Shown one piece after another: positions 1 through 8,798 of a DNA stretch of 35,177 nt (the stretch's first letter is position 1; each line of letters begins with the position of its first letter). The translations under genes and the position numbers were made by a program. Source of the stretch: Chitinophagaceae bacterium (GTDB taxonomy: Bacteria; Bacteroidota; Bacteroidia; Chitinophagales; Chitinophagaceae). The notes under the pieces were generated by a model. It had not been told where the DNA came from. It worked only from the letters and a program-made list of their open reading frames with translations, and searched no databases. The stretch is taken from the NCBI GenBank assembly GCA_020437365.1, contig JAGQWM010000026.1, forward strand, positions 1-35,177, given 5' to 3'.

Positions 1-711
1 CGTCGTAATGGTTTTCGTAACAGTTTTATTTTTCTTTTCAAATTGTATCACTTCTTCGTGGGCAATGAAATGCACTTGTTGATCCTGCAAATATTGTTTC
101 AGGTTTTTCATCAATAAATTAGGATTACATTGTGCGTCGCAGTGATATAGCAAAGCTCCCATCCCATTGACTTTTGTTTGCGGTTCCAATGCTTGCAATT
201 CTTCTGCTGTTAACATAACGGTGTCCGTTAGTCCCAGTTCGTGTGCTTTTTCATAAATATGATGTGCATGATTGGCATATTTCTCCGTTTGAAAAATTTC
301 GAGTAATCCTTTTTGTTCGTAACCGAAATCAAAAGCAGGATTTTTCAACCAACTTTCATAGGCAGCTTTACTAAACAAAGAAAGGTCACGCAGGGGAATA
401 GCTGCCGCTTCCACTTTTTTCGATTTGGCACTGCGCATAAATTTCAATGCCCAACTCATTAATTCTACATTCAACCTCGGTTGTATATAAAAAGGGCTTT
501 TGGAGTTGAACATCCATTTTATTCCTCGTTTTACATTTGTTGGTGTTGCCAAGGGAATAAAATGACTGGGACAAATATATCCGGAGCTGCCAAAAGAACA
601 ATTATTGGTAAAATCACTTTTATCAATCACTGTGACTTCGTGTCCGTTTTTTTTGAGATAATAAGCAGCACTCAATCCGATGATGCCGCCGCCGATAACA
701 ATTACTTTCAT
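1..711 (-). CDS. FAD-dependent D-amino-acid (D-hydroxyproline) dehydrogenase, C-terminus cut by window edge
   Basis: DAO-superfamily flavoprotein expected to oxidise cis-4-hydroxy-D-proline to 1-pyrroline-4-hydroxy-2-carboxylate. The protein opens with MKVIVIGGGIIGLSAAYYL, a Rossmann FAD-binding GxGxxG motif, at residues 1-19. It continues with GSSGYICPSHFIPLATP (about residues 42-58), a stretch I associate with the hydroxyproline/D-amino-acid dehydrogenase branch. Only 237 codons are inside the window; the usual length is about 410, so the C-terminal substrate and FAD domains are missing here. The start lies 14 nt after the stop of the upstream MBL gene, so it is probably the third gene of the epimerase operon. 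Family is clear; substrate is inferred from the epimerase, deaminase and aldehyde dehydrogenase nearby. A plain D-amino-acid dehydrogenase is the alternative. Confidence 0.85.
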   Translation of the reverse strand, partial: MKVIVIGGGIIGLSAAYYLKKNGHEVTVIDKSDFTNNCSFGSSGYICPSHFIPLATPTNVKRGIKWMFNSKSPFYIQPRLNVELMSWALKFMRSAKSKKVEAAAIPLRDLSLFSKAAYESWLKNPAFDFGYEQKGLLEIFQTEKYANHAHHIYEKAHELGLTDTVMLTAEELQALEPQTKVNGMGALLYHCDAQCNPNLLMKNLKQYLQDQQVHFIAHEEVIQFEKKNKTVTKTITT

Positions 712-725
712 TGTTTTACTAAAAT

Positions 726-1691
726 TTATAAATGAATAAGCATACCCTCTTCAGCTACACGAAATCCTTTTTTTATGACTGCTTCTTTTTGTTTTGATGC
801 TGTTTTCAATAAAGGGTTCGTATGATTAAAATGTATAAACACCACCTTATGGCGAATTTCTTTTGGAAGCGATTGTAGTTTTTCCATTGTTTCCACTACA
901 AAAGGATGAGGAATGACAGACATATCACGGCCCGGCAATTCTCCATTTTGATAAAAAGTACCGTCAATAAAAGCCAGGTCAACATTTTGCAAAACAACCT
1001 GAATTTCCTGATTCCATTTTTCCCATTTATCAATATCCGGAATGAAAAGAATTTTCTTCTGCGCCGATGTAATCATAAATCCGACCGTTTCTGAATATTC
1101 ATCCCGATGTGGAACAATCATTGGTGAAATTTGAATGTCATCACCCAAATCAACTTTTTGTTCTGCTTGCAAAGGGTGAATGTCTATATTTTTCAATCGA
1201 ACCAATTGATTCCAGGGGCCGTTGCGGCGTAAAAAACTATCTAACCGAGGCATGGTAAAAACAGGAATCTGATGGGCGCCCATAGCTTCTCTTCCAAATT
1301 GCAGCAAGCCGGTATAATGTCCAATATGTGCATGTGTTATAAAAATTCCATCGGGTGTATAATCTCCCGGCTCCGGCAAATATGCTTGTAATGTATGCAG
1401 CTCTTCTCTTATATCCGGTGAAGCCTCAAGAAGCCAGTATTGTTTTTTCAATCGATCTACAATCGCCAAGCCAATAGTGTGTTTTTTCTTTTCTTTTCCT
1501 TCCCAATAAGCCCGGCAACAAGCTTGGGTACAACCCAATTGCGGATACCCTGCATCTTGTGCAATGCCGAGAACAACTAAAAATTTATCGGGTAAATGTG
1601 TGCGGACATCATCATAACGGCTATTATCAACCGAATTTTGACATGCCGTCAATAGTAAAAAATAAAAACTAAAAAGAATCAATTTTTTCAT
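726..1691 (-). CDS. PqqB-like metallo-beta-lactamase-fold lipoprotein
   Basis: MBL-fold hydrolase related to the PqqB group. Residues 1-18 form a signal with a lipobox (LLLTAC), so it is probably a lipoprotein outside the cytoplasm. Then come VVLGIAQDAGYPQLGC (PqqB-like first strand and loop) and a metal-site-like motif THAHIGHYTGL near residue 120, in which the usual Asp of HxHxDH is Gly. Later His and Asp residues (MIVPHRDEYSETVGF, FIPDIDKW, VVFIHFNHTNPLL) complete a possible metal centre. A TTG 6 nt upstream is in frame, but the ATG gives the cleaner signal peptide. The start lies 8 nt after the epimerase stop and the stop 14 nt before the FAD dehydrogenase start, so it is cotranscribed with hydroxyproline genes. 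No PQQ operon is visible, so a true PQQ role is unlikely. Substrate unknown; a lactonase-type activity is a guess. Confidence 0.85.
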   Translation of the reverse strand: MKKLILFSFYFLLLTACQNSVDNSRYDDVRTHLPDKFLVVLGIAQDAGYPQLGCTQACCRAYWEGKEKKKHTIGLAIVDRLKKQYWLLEASPDIREELHTLQAYLPEPGDYTPDGIFITHAHIGHYTGLLQFGREAMGAHQIPVFTMPRLDSFLRRNGPWNQLVRLKNIDIHPLQAEQKVDLGDDIQISPMIVPHRDEYSETVGFMITSAQKKILFIPDIDKWEKWNQEIQVVLQNVDLAFIDGTFYQNGELPGRDMSVIPHPFVVETMEKLQSLPKEIRHKVVFIHFNHTNPLLKTASKQKEAVIKKGFRVAEEGMLIHL

Positions 1692-1699
1692 GCTCAATA

Positions 1700-2704
1700 T
1701 TAAACCACCTGGAAACCTGTAGCAAAAGGGTCATCATCTTGATCAATCCAGATTGTATTATGTCCAAAAATTTTTGCCCAACCTTCTATGGAAGGACGAA
1801 TGGCCTGTATATTGCCCAACATCAGTTCTTCTTCTATCCGGCCGGTAAATTTACTTCCGATTATACTTTCATGAATAAAAAGATCTCCTTTTTTTAATTT
1901 TCCTTTGGCATACCACTGTGCCATGCGAGCCGAAGTACCGGTACCACATGGCGAACGGTCAATCGCTTTTTCTCCATAGCAAACGGCATTTCTTGCCGTT
2001 GACGTAGAGTCCAATACTTGTCCTGTCCATAATACATGCGAACATCCCCGAATATTTTCATCCTCCGGATGTACGAATGTATATGCTTTGTTGAGGTTTT
2101 GCCGGATAATCCTTCCCCAGGTAATAAGTTTTTCAGTCGGGTACTGTTCCAGTCCCGAAAAATTTTTTTGCTCATCAATAATGGCATAAAAATTACCGCC
2201 ATAGGCTACATCTACAATCAGTTTTCCCAAGCCGGGACAATCGACTTCTAATTCGGTTTGAGCCAAAAATGAAGGAACGTTCGTAAATTTCACCCATTCC
2301 ACTTTTTGTTGATTGGACAAATGGTAATGAGCTATTACTACACCCGCCGGTGTTTCCATTTTTACAATACCTTTTTCCTTCGGTTGTACAAGTCCTTCTT
2401 CAATGGCAATGGTGATGGTACCAATGGTTCCGTGTCCACACATTGGCAGGCAACCACTCGTTTCAATAAAGAGGCAAGCCACGTCGTTGGCCATATCATG
2501 TGGCGGGTACATCATACTGCCGCTCATTAAATCATGTCCCCTGGGCTCAAACATTAATCCGGTTCTTATCCAATCAAATTCTTTCAAAAAATGAAGCCGT
2601 TTCTCACTCATATTTTTCCCTTGCAGTGCAGGGCCGCCTTCACTAACCAAGCGTACAGGATTGCCACAAGTATGTGCATCTATACATTTAAAAATATGTT
2701 TCAT
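1700..2704 (-). CDS. 4-hydroxyproline 2-epimerase (proline racemase family)
   Basis: Converts trans-4-hydroxy-L-proline to cis-4-hydroxy-D-proline, the first step of bacterial hydroxyproline catabolism. Both catalytic cysteines of the family are present: MCGHGTIG (Cys about residue 89) and DRSPCGTGTSA (Cys about residue 253). The Cys/Cys pair points to an epimerase or racemase rather than trans-3-hydroxyproline dehydratase, which has Ser or Thr at the first position. The N-terminus FKCIDAHTCGNPVRLV is typical. An ATG two codons upstream (2710) is possible; MKHIF fits the family start better. Length of about 334 aa is normal. It heads a minus-strand block with the MBL lipoprotein and FAD dehydrogenase, and is divergent from the hydroxylase gene. 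Proline racemase is the alternative, but the pathway context argues for hydroxyproline. Confidence 0.93.
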   Translation of the reverse strand: MKHIFKCIDAHTCGNPVRLVSEGGPALQGKNMSEKRLHFLKEFDWIRTGLMFEPRGHDLMSGSMMYPPHDMANDVACLFIETSGCLPMCGHGTIGTITIAIEEGLVQPKEKGIVKMETPAGVVIAHYHLSNQQKVEWVKFTNVPSFLAQTELEVDCPGLGKLIVDVAYGGNFYAIIDEQKNFSGLEQYPTEKLITWGRIIRQNLNKAYTFVHPEDENIRGCSHVLWTGQVLDSTSTARNAVCYGEKAIDRSPCGTGTSARMAQWYAKGKLKKGDLFIHESIIGSKFTGRIEEELMLGNIQAIRPSIEGWAKIFGHNTIWIDQDDDPFATGFQVV

Positions 2705-2777
2705 TCGCATTCAAATTTGATCAGAATCTTTACGAAAGCACTAAGATAATGACTGGTGTACATAATTTCGCAGATAG

Positions 2778-2811
2778 TTTATAAAGAGAAATCGGGATTT
2801 TTGTAAATTTG
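2778..2811 (+). promoter_or_regulatory. Putative Bacteroidota promoter for the fatty acid hydroxylase gene
   Basis: TAAATTTG at 2804-2811 is an exact match to the Bacteroidota -7 element TAnnTTTG. A weak TTTA at 2778-2781 lies 22 nt upstream in the -33 position. The start codon is at 2826, giving a very short 5' leader. The epimerase must be expressed from the same 115-nt gap on the other strand; only a weaker TATCTTAG (complement of 2741-2748) is seen there. Confidence 0.45.
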
Positions 2812-2825
2812 GAGACAGACAATTT

Positions 2826-4103
2826 ATGGAAACATACGGTAAGATACTACTCATTGCCATGCCGGCATTTCTGCTTTTGGTATTATTCGAAAAATGGTGG
2901 GCCTGGCACCATAAAAAATTATCATTAAGAAATATGGATATGGTGTCGAGCCTGAGTAGCGGTGTTACCAATGTAACCAAAGACGTTCTCGGTTTATCCA
3001 TTGCTATTATTACTTATAGCTGGCTGGTGGCGCATATTGCCATTTGGCATATTTCTGCTACCTGGCTTACTTATGTTATTGCATTTATTGTGATTGATTT
3101 TTCCGGGTATTGGGTGCATCGCTGGAGCCATCATGTCAATCTATTCTGGAATTTACACATTATACATCATAGTAGTGAAGAATTTAACCTAGCCTGTGCC
3201 TTGCGGCAAAGTATTTCCAATTTCATCAATCCATTTACTTTTTTACTTGTGCCGGCTGCTATTTTTGGCGTTCCGGCAGCAGTCATTGCCACAGTCGGGC
3301 CGATACAATTATTTGCACAGTTTTGGTACCATACCGAACATATCAACAAGATGGGTTGGCTTGAAAAAATTATTGTAACACCCTCACATCATCGGGTACA
3401 CCATGCCATTAATAAAGAATACCTGGATAAAAACCTGGGACAAATATTTATTTTCTGGGATAAACTTTTCGGTACTTACCAGGAAGAGTTAAAAGAAAAA
3501 CCACCGGTTTATGGAATTACCAGGCCGGTAAAGACATGGAATCCGATAAAAATAAATTTTCAACATCTATGGCTGATGATGAAAGATGCATGGCGAACAA
3601 AAAATTGGAGAGAAAAATTTACACTTTGGTTCAAGCCAACAGGATATCGCCCTGCAGATGTTGAAGGAAAATATCCGGTTTATAAAATTGACGATGTGTA
3701 TCATTTTGAAAAATATGATACCAAAACTTCCCGAGTTTTTAATGCCTGGATTTGGTTTCAGTTAATTTCAATATTATTTTTTATTGCCTATTTGTTTGGC
3801 AATATTGCCGCCATCAATGCCATGGACTATAGTTATATTTTTTGGTATGGTGGTTTTATATTCCTCTGTGTGTATGCCATGACTGAACTCATGGACAGAA
3901 ATCCTTACGCTATTTTTTGGGAAACTTTACGGTGTATTTTCGGCGCAGCACTTTTATACAAGCAAGCCGATTGGTTTGGCAGTAGCCGGTATATTCCGAA
4001 CATTGTATATATCCTCAACTTTTACTTTATCGCTTCTTTTGTGATAACTGCATTGTTTGTCAGTAAACATAAAAGAGAAGATGCCATGGCTTTTTCGGGT
4101 TAA
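2826..4103 (+). CDS. Fatty acid hydroxylase / sterol desaturase family membrane protein (AGMO-like)
   Basis: Integral-membrane di-iron oxygenase of the fatty acid hydroxylase superfamily, 425 aa. Histidine boxes: WVHRWSHH (about residues 97-104), HIIHHSS (about 112-118) and HHRVHH (about 188-193), which should bind the two irons. Hydrophobic helices lie at about 5-22, 55-90 and 125-155, and a further set of hydrophobic segments fills the C-terminal third (about 310-415). That C-terminal extension and the length resemble alkylglycerol monooxygenase (TMEM195/AGMO), a tetrahydropterin-dependent ether-lipid enzyme; lipid substrate here is unknown. It stands on the opposite strand between the two hydroxyproline blocks. 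Its stop overlaps the stop of the aldehyde dehydrogenase by 4 nt (TTAA). Family assignment is firm, substrate assignment is not. Confidence 0.9.
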   Translation: METYGKILLIAMPAFLLLVLFEKWWAWHHKKLSLRNMDMVSSLSSGVTNVTKDVLGLSIAIITYSWLVAHIAIWHISATWLTYVIAFIVIDFSGYWVHRWSHHVNLFWNLHIIHHSSEEFNLACALRQSISNFINPFTFLLVPAAIFGVPAAVIATVGPIQLFAQFWYHTEHINKMGWLEKIIVTPSHHRVHHAINKEYLDKNLGQIFIFWDKLFGTYQEELKEKPPVYGITRPVKTWNPIKINFQHLWLMMKDAWRTKNWREKFTLWFKPTGYRPADVEGKYPVYKIDDVYHFEKYDTKTSRVFNAWIWFQLISILFFIAYLFGNIAAINAMDYSYIFWYGGFIFLCVYAMTELMDRNPYAIFWETLRCIFGAALLYKQADWFGSSRYIPNIVYILNFYFIASFVITALFVSKHKREDAMAFSG

Positions 4104-5587
4104 ATTTTTTCTCGAGTTAATGAACCATTTACGGTTCGCCAGAATCCCAACGGGTTTTCATTTTTTAAGGCATCGGGTAATAATTCATTTTCCCATTGTT
4201 GAAAACATACCGGTCGGGCAAACCGCAGAATGGCATCGGGTCCTACAGAAGTAAAACGAGCATCTGTGGTAGCCGGGTAAGGCCCTCCGTGTTGCATAGC
4301 TTCACAAACTGCTACACCGGTAGGCACATTATTATGAATCAAACGTCCGCAGATATTTTGCACCAAACTCACCAGGGTTTCATTGTTTTTAATATCCTGC
4401 AAACTGCCCATAAGCGTTGCCGTTAGTTGGCCTTCAATATGTGTGGCCACGGTTTCCATTTCAGTTATATCCTTACATTTTATCACCAAAGAATATGGGC
4501 CAAATACTTCCTGGTGCAAAAACGGATTATTGATAAAAGCTTCTGCCGTAGCCGTAGCAATGGTAGGCACACCTTGGTACATGGCCGGTTCAATGGTGGA
4601 AACAGCCACGGTTTCTACCTCAGGCATGGTCAAACTGTTGGCTCTTTTCTCCACATAATTTTTAAAAATACCCGGATTAAGCATTGTTGCCGGAGCCGCT
4701 TCTTCTATACAGCCGGCCAAAGCAGAAATAAAAGTTTGCAAGTCTCCATTATCAATCCCAATAATTAATCCCGGATTGGTACAAAATTGTCCGACGCCTA
4801 AAGTGATTGAACCTGCATAAGTTTGTGCAATTTCTTTGGCTTCCGTTTGCATTTTTTCGGGCAAAAGAAAAACCGGATTGATACTACTCATTTCGGCAAA
4901 TACCGGAATCGGTTCTTTCCGCTGATTTGCCAAATCGAATAATGCTTTGCCACCTTTCAGTGAGCCGGTAAAACCAACGGCTTTGGTAAATGGATGCTCT
5001 ACCAATGCCTTGCCAACTTCAAATGATTGGCCATGCAGATGTGCAAAAACACCTGTAGGCATATAAGTATCTGCGGCGGCGTCAAGAATGGCTTTTGCCA
5101 CTAATTCACTTGTCGCAGCATGTTCAGGATGTGCTTTTATGATAACCGGACATCCGGCAGCTAAAGCACTGGCCGTATCGCCACCGGCGGTAGAATAGGC
5201 AAAAGGAAAATTGGCAGCACCAAAAACAACCACCGGTCCAAGTGGTACCATCATTTTTCGCAAGTCGGGTTTGGGTGGCACCGTTGTTGTGTCTGCCGTA
5301 TTAATTCTGATAGATAACCAGTCGCCTTTTTCGCAGGCAGCTGCATAGCTGTTTAACTGAAAAATTGTTCTGGCTCTTTCGTTTCTTAATCTCGCCTCCG
5401 GCAAATTAGTTTCTTTCATGGCTACTTCAATCAATTCATCACCGGTAGCTTCCAACTTTTTTGCAATGGCTTTCATAAAACCTGCTCGTTGGGCAACACT
5501 CATTTTACGATATGTAAAAAAAGCCTGCCAGGCTTCTTGCATGGTTTTTTCTATTTCTTCTATTGTTGCATCTTTAAACATATTCAT
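4100..5587 (-). CDS. 2,5-dioxovalerate (alpha-ketoglutarate semialdehyde) dehydrogenase
   Basis: Aldehyde dehydrogenase expected to oxidise 2,5-dioxopentanoate to 2-oxoglutarate with NAD(P)+, the last step of hydroxyproline catabolism. Visible motifs: GPVVVFGAANFPFAYST followed by GGDTASALAAGCPVIIKAHP (cofactor and active-site region), GFTGSLKGG (dinucleotide loop), FAEMSS (general-base Glu) and GQFCTNPG (catalytic Cys, about residue 270). This combination is characteristic of the KGSA dehydrogenase branch rather than generic ALDHs. Length 495 aa is normal. It starts 16 nt downstream of the DapA-family gene stop, so the two form an operon. Its stop codon overlaps that of the convergent hydroxylase gene within TTAA at 4100-4103. 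Confidence 0.92.
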   Translation of the reverse strand: MNMFKDATIEEIEKTMQEAWQAFFTYRKMSVAQRAGFMKAIAKKLEATGDELIEVAMKETNLPEARLRNERARTIFQLNSYAAACEKGDWLSIRINTADTTTVPPKPDLRKMMVPLGPVVVFGAANFPFAYSTAGGDTASALAAGCPVIIKAHPEHAATSELVAKAILDAAADTYMPTGVFAHLHGQSFEVGKALVEHPFTKAVGFTGSLKGGKALFDLANQRKEPIPVFAEMSSINPVFLLPEKMQTEAKEIAQTYAGSITLGVGQFCTNPGLIIGIDNGDLQTFISALAGCIEEAAPATMLNPGIFKNYVEKRANSLTMPEVETVAVSTIEPAMYQGVPTIATATAEAFINNPFLHQEVFGPYSLVIKCKDITEMETVATHIEGQLTATLMGSLQDIKNNETLVSLVQNICGRLIHNNVPTGVAVCEAMQHGGPYPATTDARFTSVGPDAILRFARPVCFQQWENELLPDALKNENPLGFWRTVNGSLTREKI

Positions 5588-5603
5588 TTACATTTTTAAA
5601 TGA

Positions 5604-6500
5604 TTAAACCTGTGGCCTTGTCGTAATACCTTCTTTAATAATTGTTTCAATTTTTTTTCTTTCATCGCCTACAAGGGCCAGCCGTGGTTCACGTACAAAT
5701 TCACTGCCAATTTCTAAAGCAGTTTCTGCCAACTTAATATATTGTACCAATTTCGGATGAATATCCAATTCCAGTAATGGCATAAACCAACGGTAAATTT
5801 TTCTGGCTTCTTCTATTTTTCCTTCTTTCACCAAATTGAAAATAGCCACAGTTTCTTTGGGAAAAGCACAAACCAAACCAGCCACCCAACCATCGGCACC
5901 CAGGCATAATTCTTCCATTGCCAAAGTATCCACACCACATAAAATTTTAAATCGGTCGCCAAAATTGTTTTTCATTCTTGTAACGTTGGTCACATCCCTG
6001 GTACTTTCTTTGACTGCCGAAATATTTTTATTTTTTTCCAAAGCGGCAAACATTTCCAACGTCACTTCATTTTTATAATCTATTGGATTGTTATAAATCA
6101 TAATGGGCAAATCTGTGTTGGTGGCAATGGTTTGAAAATACTGAACCGTTTCCCGAAAATCTGGCGAATACCGCATGGGTGGCAAAATCATTAAACCGGC
6201 AGCGCCCCAGTCAGCAGCTAAATCGGCCTGGCGTACAGCATCCTTCGTAGCGCCTTCGGCAATATTCATGATGACGGGAATTTTTTTATCTAATTTTTCA
6301 ACAGCAAATTTTACTAAGTTTTCTTTTTCTTCTAATGATAATACACTGGCTTCACCTAATGTACCACCCAGAACAATACCATTGACACCGCAAGCAACTT
6401 GCAGGTGCAGGTTTTTTTCGAATAAGGATAAATCTAACTGATCGTCAGCCGTGAATTTAGTTGTAAGCGCAGGAAAAACGCCTTTCCATTCAAATTGCAT
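5604..6500 (-). CDS. DapA-family 1-pyrroline-4-hydroxy-2-carboxylate deaminase (probable)
   Basis: Dihydrodipicolinate synthase/N-acetylneuraminate lyase family TIM barrel, 298 aa. In this context it should deaminate 1-pyrroline-4-hydroxy-2-carboxylate to 2,5-dioxopentanoate. Schiff-base lysine lies in ISAVKESTRDVTN (about residue 168) and the conserved catalytic Tyr in PIMIYNNP (about residue 138). GGTLGEASVLSLEE matches the family's substrate-carboxylate loop. The start is set at the ATG giving MQFEWKGVFPALTTKF, the normal family N-terminus; an in-frame ATG 33 nt upstream adds an unlikely tail. A near-consensus -7 element (TATCTTTA, complement of 6520-6527) lies about 20 nt before this ATG, which also supports the shorter start. 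It leads the operon with the downstream dehydrogenase. A plain DapA is the alternative, disfavoured by the neighbours. Confidence 0.88.
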   Translation of the reverse strand: MQFEWKGVFPALTTKFTADDQLDLSLFEKNLHLQVACGVNGIVLGGTLGEASVLSLEEKENLVKFAVEKLDKKIPVIMNIAEGATKDAVRQADLAADWGAAGLMILPPMRYSPDFRETVQYFQTIATNTDLPIMIYNNPIDYKNEVTLEMFAALEKNKNISAVKESTRDVTNVTRMKNNFGDRFKILCGVDTLAMEELCLGADGWVAGLVCAFPKETVAIFNLVKEGKIEEARKIYRWFMPLLELDIHPKLVQYIKLAETALEIGSEFVREPRLALVGDERKKIETIIKEGITTRPQV

Positions 6501-6690
6501 ATTTCTCAATATTTTGAAATAAAGATAGGCCATTCATCATAATTTTCGGCTTCTACCCTTTTCCGATAATGACAAAATTTTACCTGTGCGCAAAGTAATT
6601 CATTCCGCTTATCCGTTATTAATAACCATCTACCATTTAACGTTTTCATGGATGAATTTGATAAAATAGATTTATAAAAAACCAAAACGT

Positions 6691-7263
6691 ATGAGAAGTA
6701 TTCAAAAATTATTTCCCCAATTTCGAGCAAATCATAAAATCCTTATTTTATTTATTCTTGTTTTGGCCGGCACGTCAGTTTGGAGCCAGGCGGATAGCAG
6801 TTTTAAAAAAATGGACTTTCTAATTGGCCAATGGAAATTTGATGCCAAAAGTTATATCGCCGAAAATCAATATCAACAGAATACTTTTTATTCATCTGTT
6901 TCCTACATTTTTGGTGGCACAGCTTCTAAAGATGACTTTTCATATAAAGACCAAAATGGAAATTTAATAACTTATGGCACAACAATCAGAACCTATGACA
7001 GGCAATCCCAAAAATGGAAAATGCTTTGGTACAATTATAATTTGTCTTTCATTACTGAAATGACGGGCAGTTATACTAATGGAGAATTTCATTTTACCGG
7101 AAAAGGAAGCGACCAAAAAGGCAATTATATTGAAAAAATCACTTTTTATAATATTTCTCAAGACCAATATTCCTGGAAAAATGATAAGTCATACGATGGA
7201 GGAAAAACCTGGTTGAAAAACTTTTTTTCATATACGGCCTACCGTATTACCGATAAGGAATAA
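6691..7263 (+). CDS. Secreted DUF1579-like protein
   Basis: 190-aa protein with an N-terminal hydrophobic signal (about residues 15-33, ending SVWSQA), so it is probably exported. The mature part begins MDFLIGQWKFDAKSY, matching the opening 'FLIGxW' of DUF1579 and related lipocalin-like families, and continues as alternating strands (TYGTTIRTYDRQSQKWKM, GSYTNGEFHFTGKG). No catalytic motif is visible. Function unknown; a ligand-binding small beta-barrel is the likely fold. It stands alone between the divergent deaminase gene and the DinB-like gene. Confidence 0.75.
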   Translation: MRSIQKLFPQFRANHKILILFILVLAGTSVWSQADSSFKKMDFLIGQWKFDAKSYIAENQYQQNTFYSSVSYIFGGTASKDDFSYKDQNGNLITYGTTIRTYDRQSQKWKMLWYNYNLSFITEMTGSYTNGEFHFTGKGSDQKGNYIEKITFYNISQDQYSWKNDKSYDGGKTWLKNFFSYTAYRITDKE

Positions 7264-7394
7264 TTTCAACTTCATGCAATTGTTCTAACCGGGTTTTTCG
7301 TCCGGATTCCCATAATCCGTTTTTAAACTTGCACCATTTGTATTGCAGATTATGCTTATTTTGTAATTCACAAAATCCAACAAAAAATAAAAAT

Positions 7395-7871
7395 ATGAGT
7401 ACTGCTTCGCAATTAGCCCGCCGAATGGAAGAAGTCTTATTAAATGGCACTTGGATTGCTAATACAAATTGCAAAGACCAGTTAGCAGGGCTCAGTTGGC
7501 AATTGGCCATACGGCCATTTCAAAACTTGAATACAATTGCCGCTTTGGCACAACATATACATTATTGTGTCGCAGGTATAAAACAGGTTTTAGAAGGTGG
7601 CGATTTGACAATAAAAGATAAATATAGTTTTGATTTTCCGCCGATACAATCGGACAAAGACTGGCAGGATTTTTTGACTACATTTTGGAGTGATGCTACT
7701 GATTTTATTCAATTAATCAAAACTTTACCCGAAGAAAAATTAGCCGCCGATTTTGTTAAAAAAGAATATGGTAACTATGAAAGAAATATCGACGCTATCA
7801 TAGAACACAGCTATTACCATTTGGCACAAATCGTTATCATCAAGAAAATTATCGCCACTGAAAAAAAATAA
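7395..7871 (+). CDS. DinB-like four-helix protein
   Basis: 158-aa soluble protein predicted to be helical, of the DinB/DUF1572-like superfamily. Helix-forming stretches include SQLARRMEEVLLNG, LAQHIHYCVAGIKQVLEGG and IDAIIEHSYYHLAQIVIIKK. Histidines in AQHIHY and EHSYYHLAQ fit the DinB metal-binding triad (one His in helix 2, two in helix 4). The start is the ATG giving MSTASQLARRM; the longer open frame upstream is not protein-like. Such proteins are often metal-dependent thiol transferases, but no substrate can be inferred. It is followed 58 nt later by an MBL hydrolase on the same strand. Confidence 0.75.
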   Translation: MSTASQLARRMEEVLLNGTWIANTNCKDQLAGLSWQLAIRPFQNLNTIAALAQHIHYCVAGIKQVLEGGDLTIKDKYSFDFPPIQSDKDWQDFLTTFWSDATDFIQLIKTLPEEKLAADFVKKEYGNYERNIDAIIEHSYYHLAQIVIIKKIIATEKK

Positions 7872-7929
7872 CTGAATTCTATACAAAAAAATAAAAATCT
7901 GATTAACTTTAAGATGAATACAAGAGAAT

Positions 7930-8787
7930 ATGCAAAAACCTGTCTGGCAAATAAAATTTTATGGCACTCGTGGCTCTACACCGGTTTGTGATAAAAATTT
8001 CCAGGAATATGGAGGCGACACCACTTGTATTTATTTAGATTTACTGACCAACGATCGCAGTAAAATGATTGTAGCCTTTGATGCCGGCACAGGTATTCGA
8101 AAATTGGGAAAAGATATTGCTCTTGGCAAAATTCCCGATACAGAATTTATTTTATTGGTTTTTTCTCATTTTCATTGGGACCATATTCAAGGCCTGCCAT
8201 TTTTTGATCCGGCTTATAATCCTGACAAAAAAATTGCCTTATTTTCTCCGCATAAAGAATATAAGAAAAATGAATTGCAGAATATATTCGAAACACAAAT
8301 GCGAAAAGAATATTTTCCTGTTCCGTTAAAAAAAATGGGGGCAGAATTGAAATTTTTTACCGAAGAAGAATACCAATCTTATCTCGACTTTGAAAAATCG
8401 GTACAGTTTGATTACCATCTCCATCAACATCCGGGTGGTGCCTTTAGTTTTAGGCTCGAATGGGAAGGCCGTTCAGTTTGTATTTGCACTGACTTGGAAC
8501 ATGGAGAAACTATTGATCAAAAAGTTGTTGATTTTTGTAGGAATACGGACTTATTAATTCACGATGCCCAATATACTGATGAAGAACTTTTGACACACCG
8601 TGGTTGGGGACATAGCAGTTATGAACAAGCCATTGAATGTGCCAGGCAAGCCGGTGCCAAAAAACTTTTATTTACACATCACGACCCCGATCATGATGAT
8701 GCTTTTTTGCACCAGATGGAAAAAAAATATCAAAAAATATTTCCTGACTGCGCCATGGCAAAACAAGGAATGGAAGTAACGGTTTAA
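7930..8787 (+). CDS. Metallo-beta-lactamase-fold hydrolase (phosphodiesterase-like)
   Basis: 285-aa cytoplasmic MBL-fold enzyme. It opens with IKFYGTRGSTPVC, the GTRGS start seen in MBL cyclic-nucleotide-phosphodiesterase/PhnP-like proteins. The HxHxDH motif is SHFHWDHIQGLPFF (about residues 78-91). Further metal-ligand candidates are the Asp of VCICTDLEHGE, the IHDAQYTDEE segment (about residues 212-221), and His residues in WGHSSYEQA and FTHHDPDHDD. A TAACTTTA near-promoter element lies at 7904-7911. It has no signal peptide. It is convergent with folE, with 11 nt between the stops. The substrate could be a phosphodiester or a lactone; it cannot be told from sequence. Confidence 0.88.
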   Translation: MQKPVWQIKFYGTRGSTPVCDKNFQEYGGDTTCIYLDLLTNDRSKMIVAFDAGTGIRKLGKDIALGKIPDTEFILLVFSHFHWDHIQGLPFFDPAYNPDKKIALFSPHKEYKKNELQNIFETQMRKEYFPVPLKKMGAELKFFTEEEYQSYLDFEKSVQFDYHLHQHPGGAFSFRLEWEGRSVCICTDLEHGETIDQKVVDFCRNTDLLIHDAQYTDEELLTHRGWGHSSYEQAIECARQAGAKKLLFTHHDPDHDDAFLHQMEKKYQKIFPDCAMAKQGMEVTV

Positions 8788-8798
8788 TCCATTTCGAA

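Noticed and set aside
726..1691. True pqqB gene
   Set aside because: No pqqA, C, D or E is present, the protein has a lipoprotein signal, and it sits in a hydroxyproline operon.
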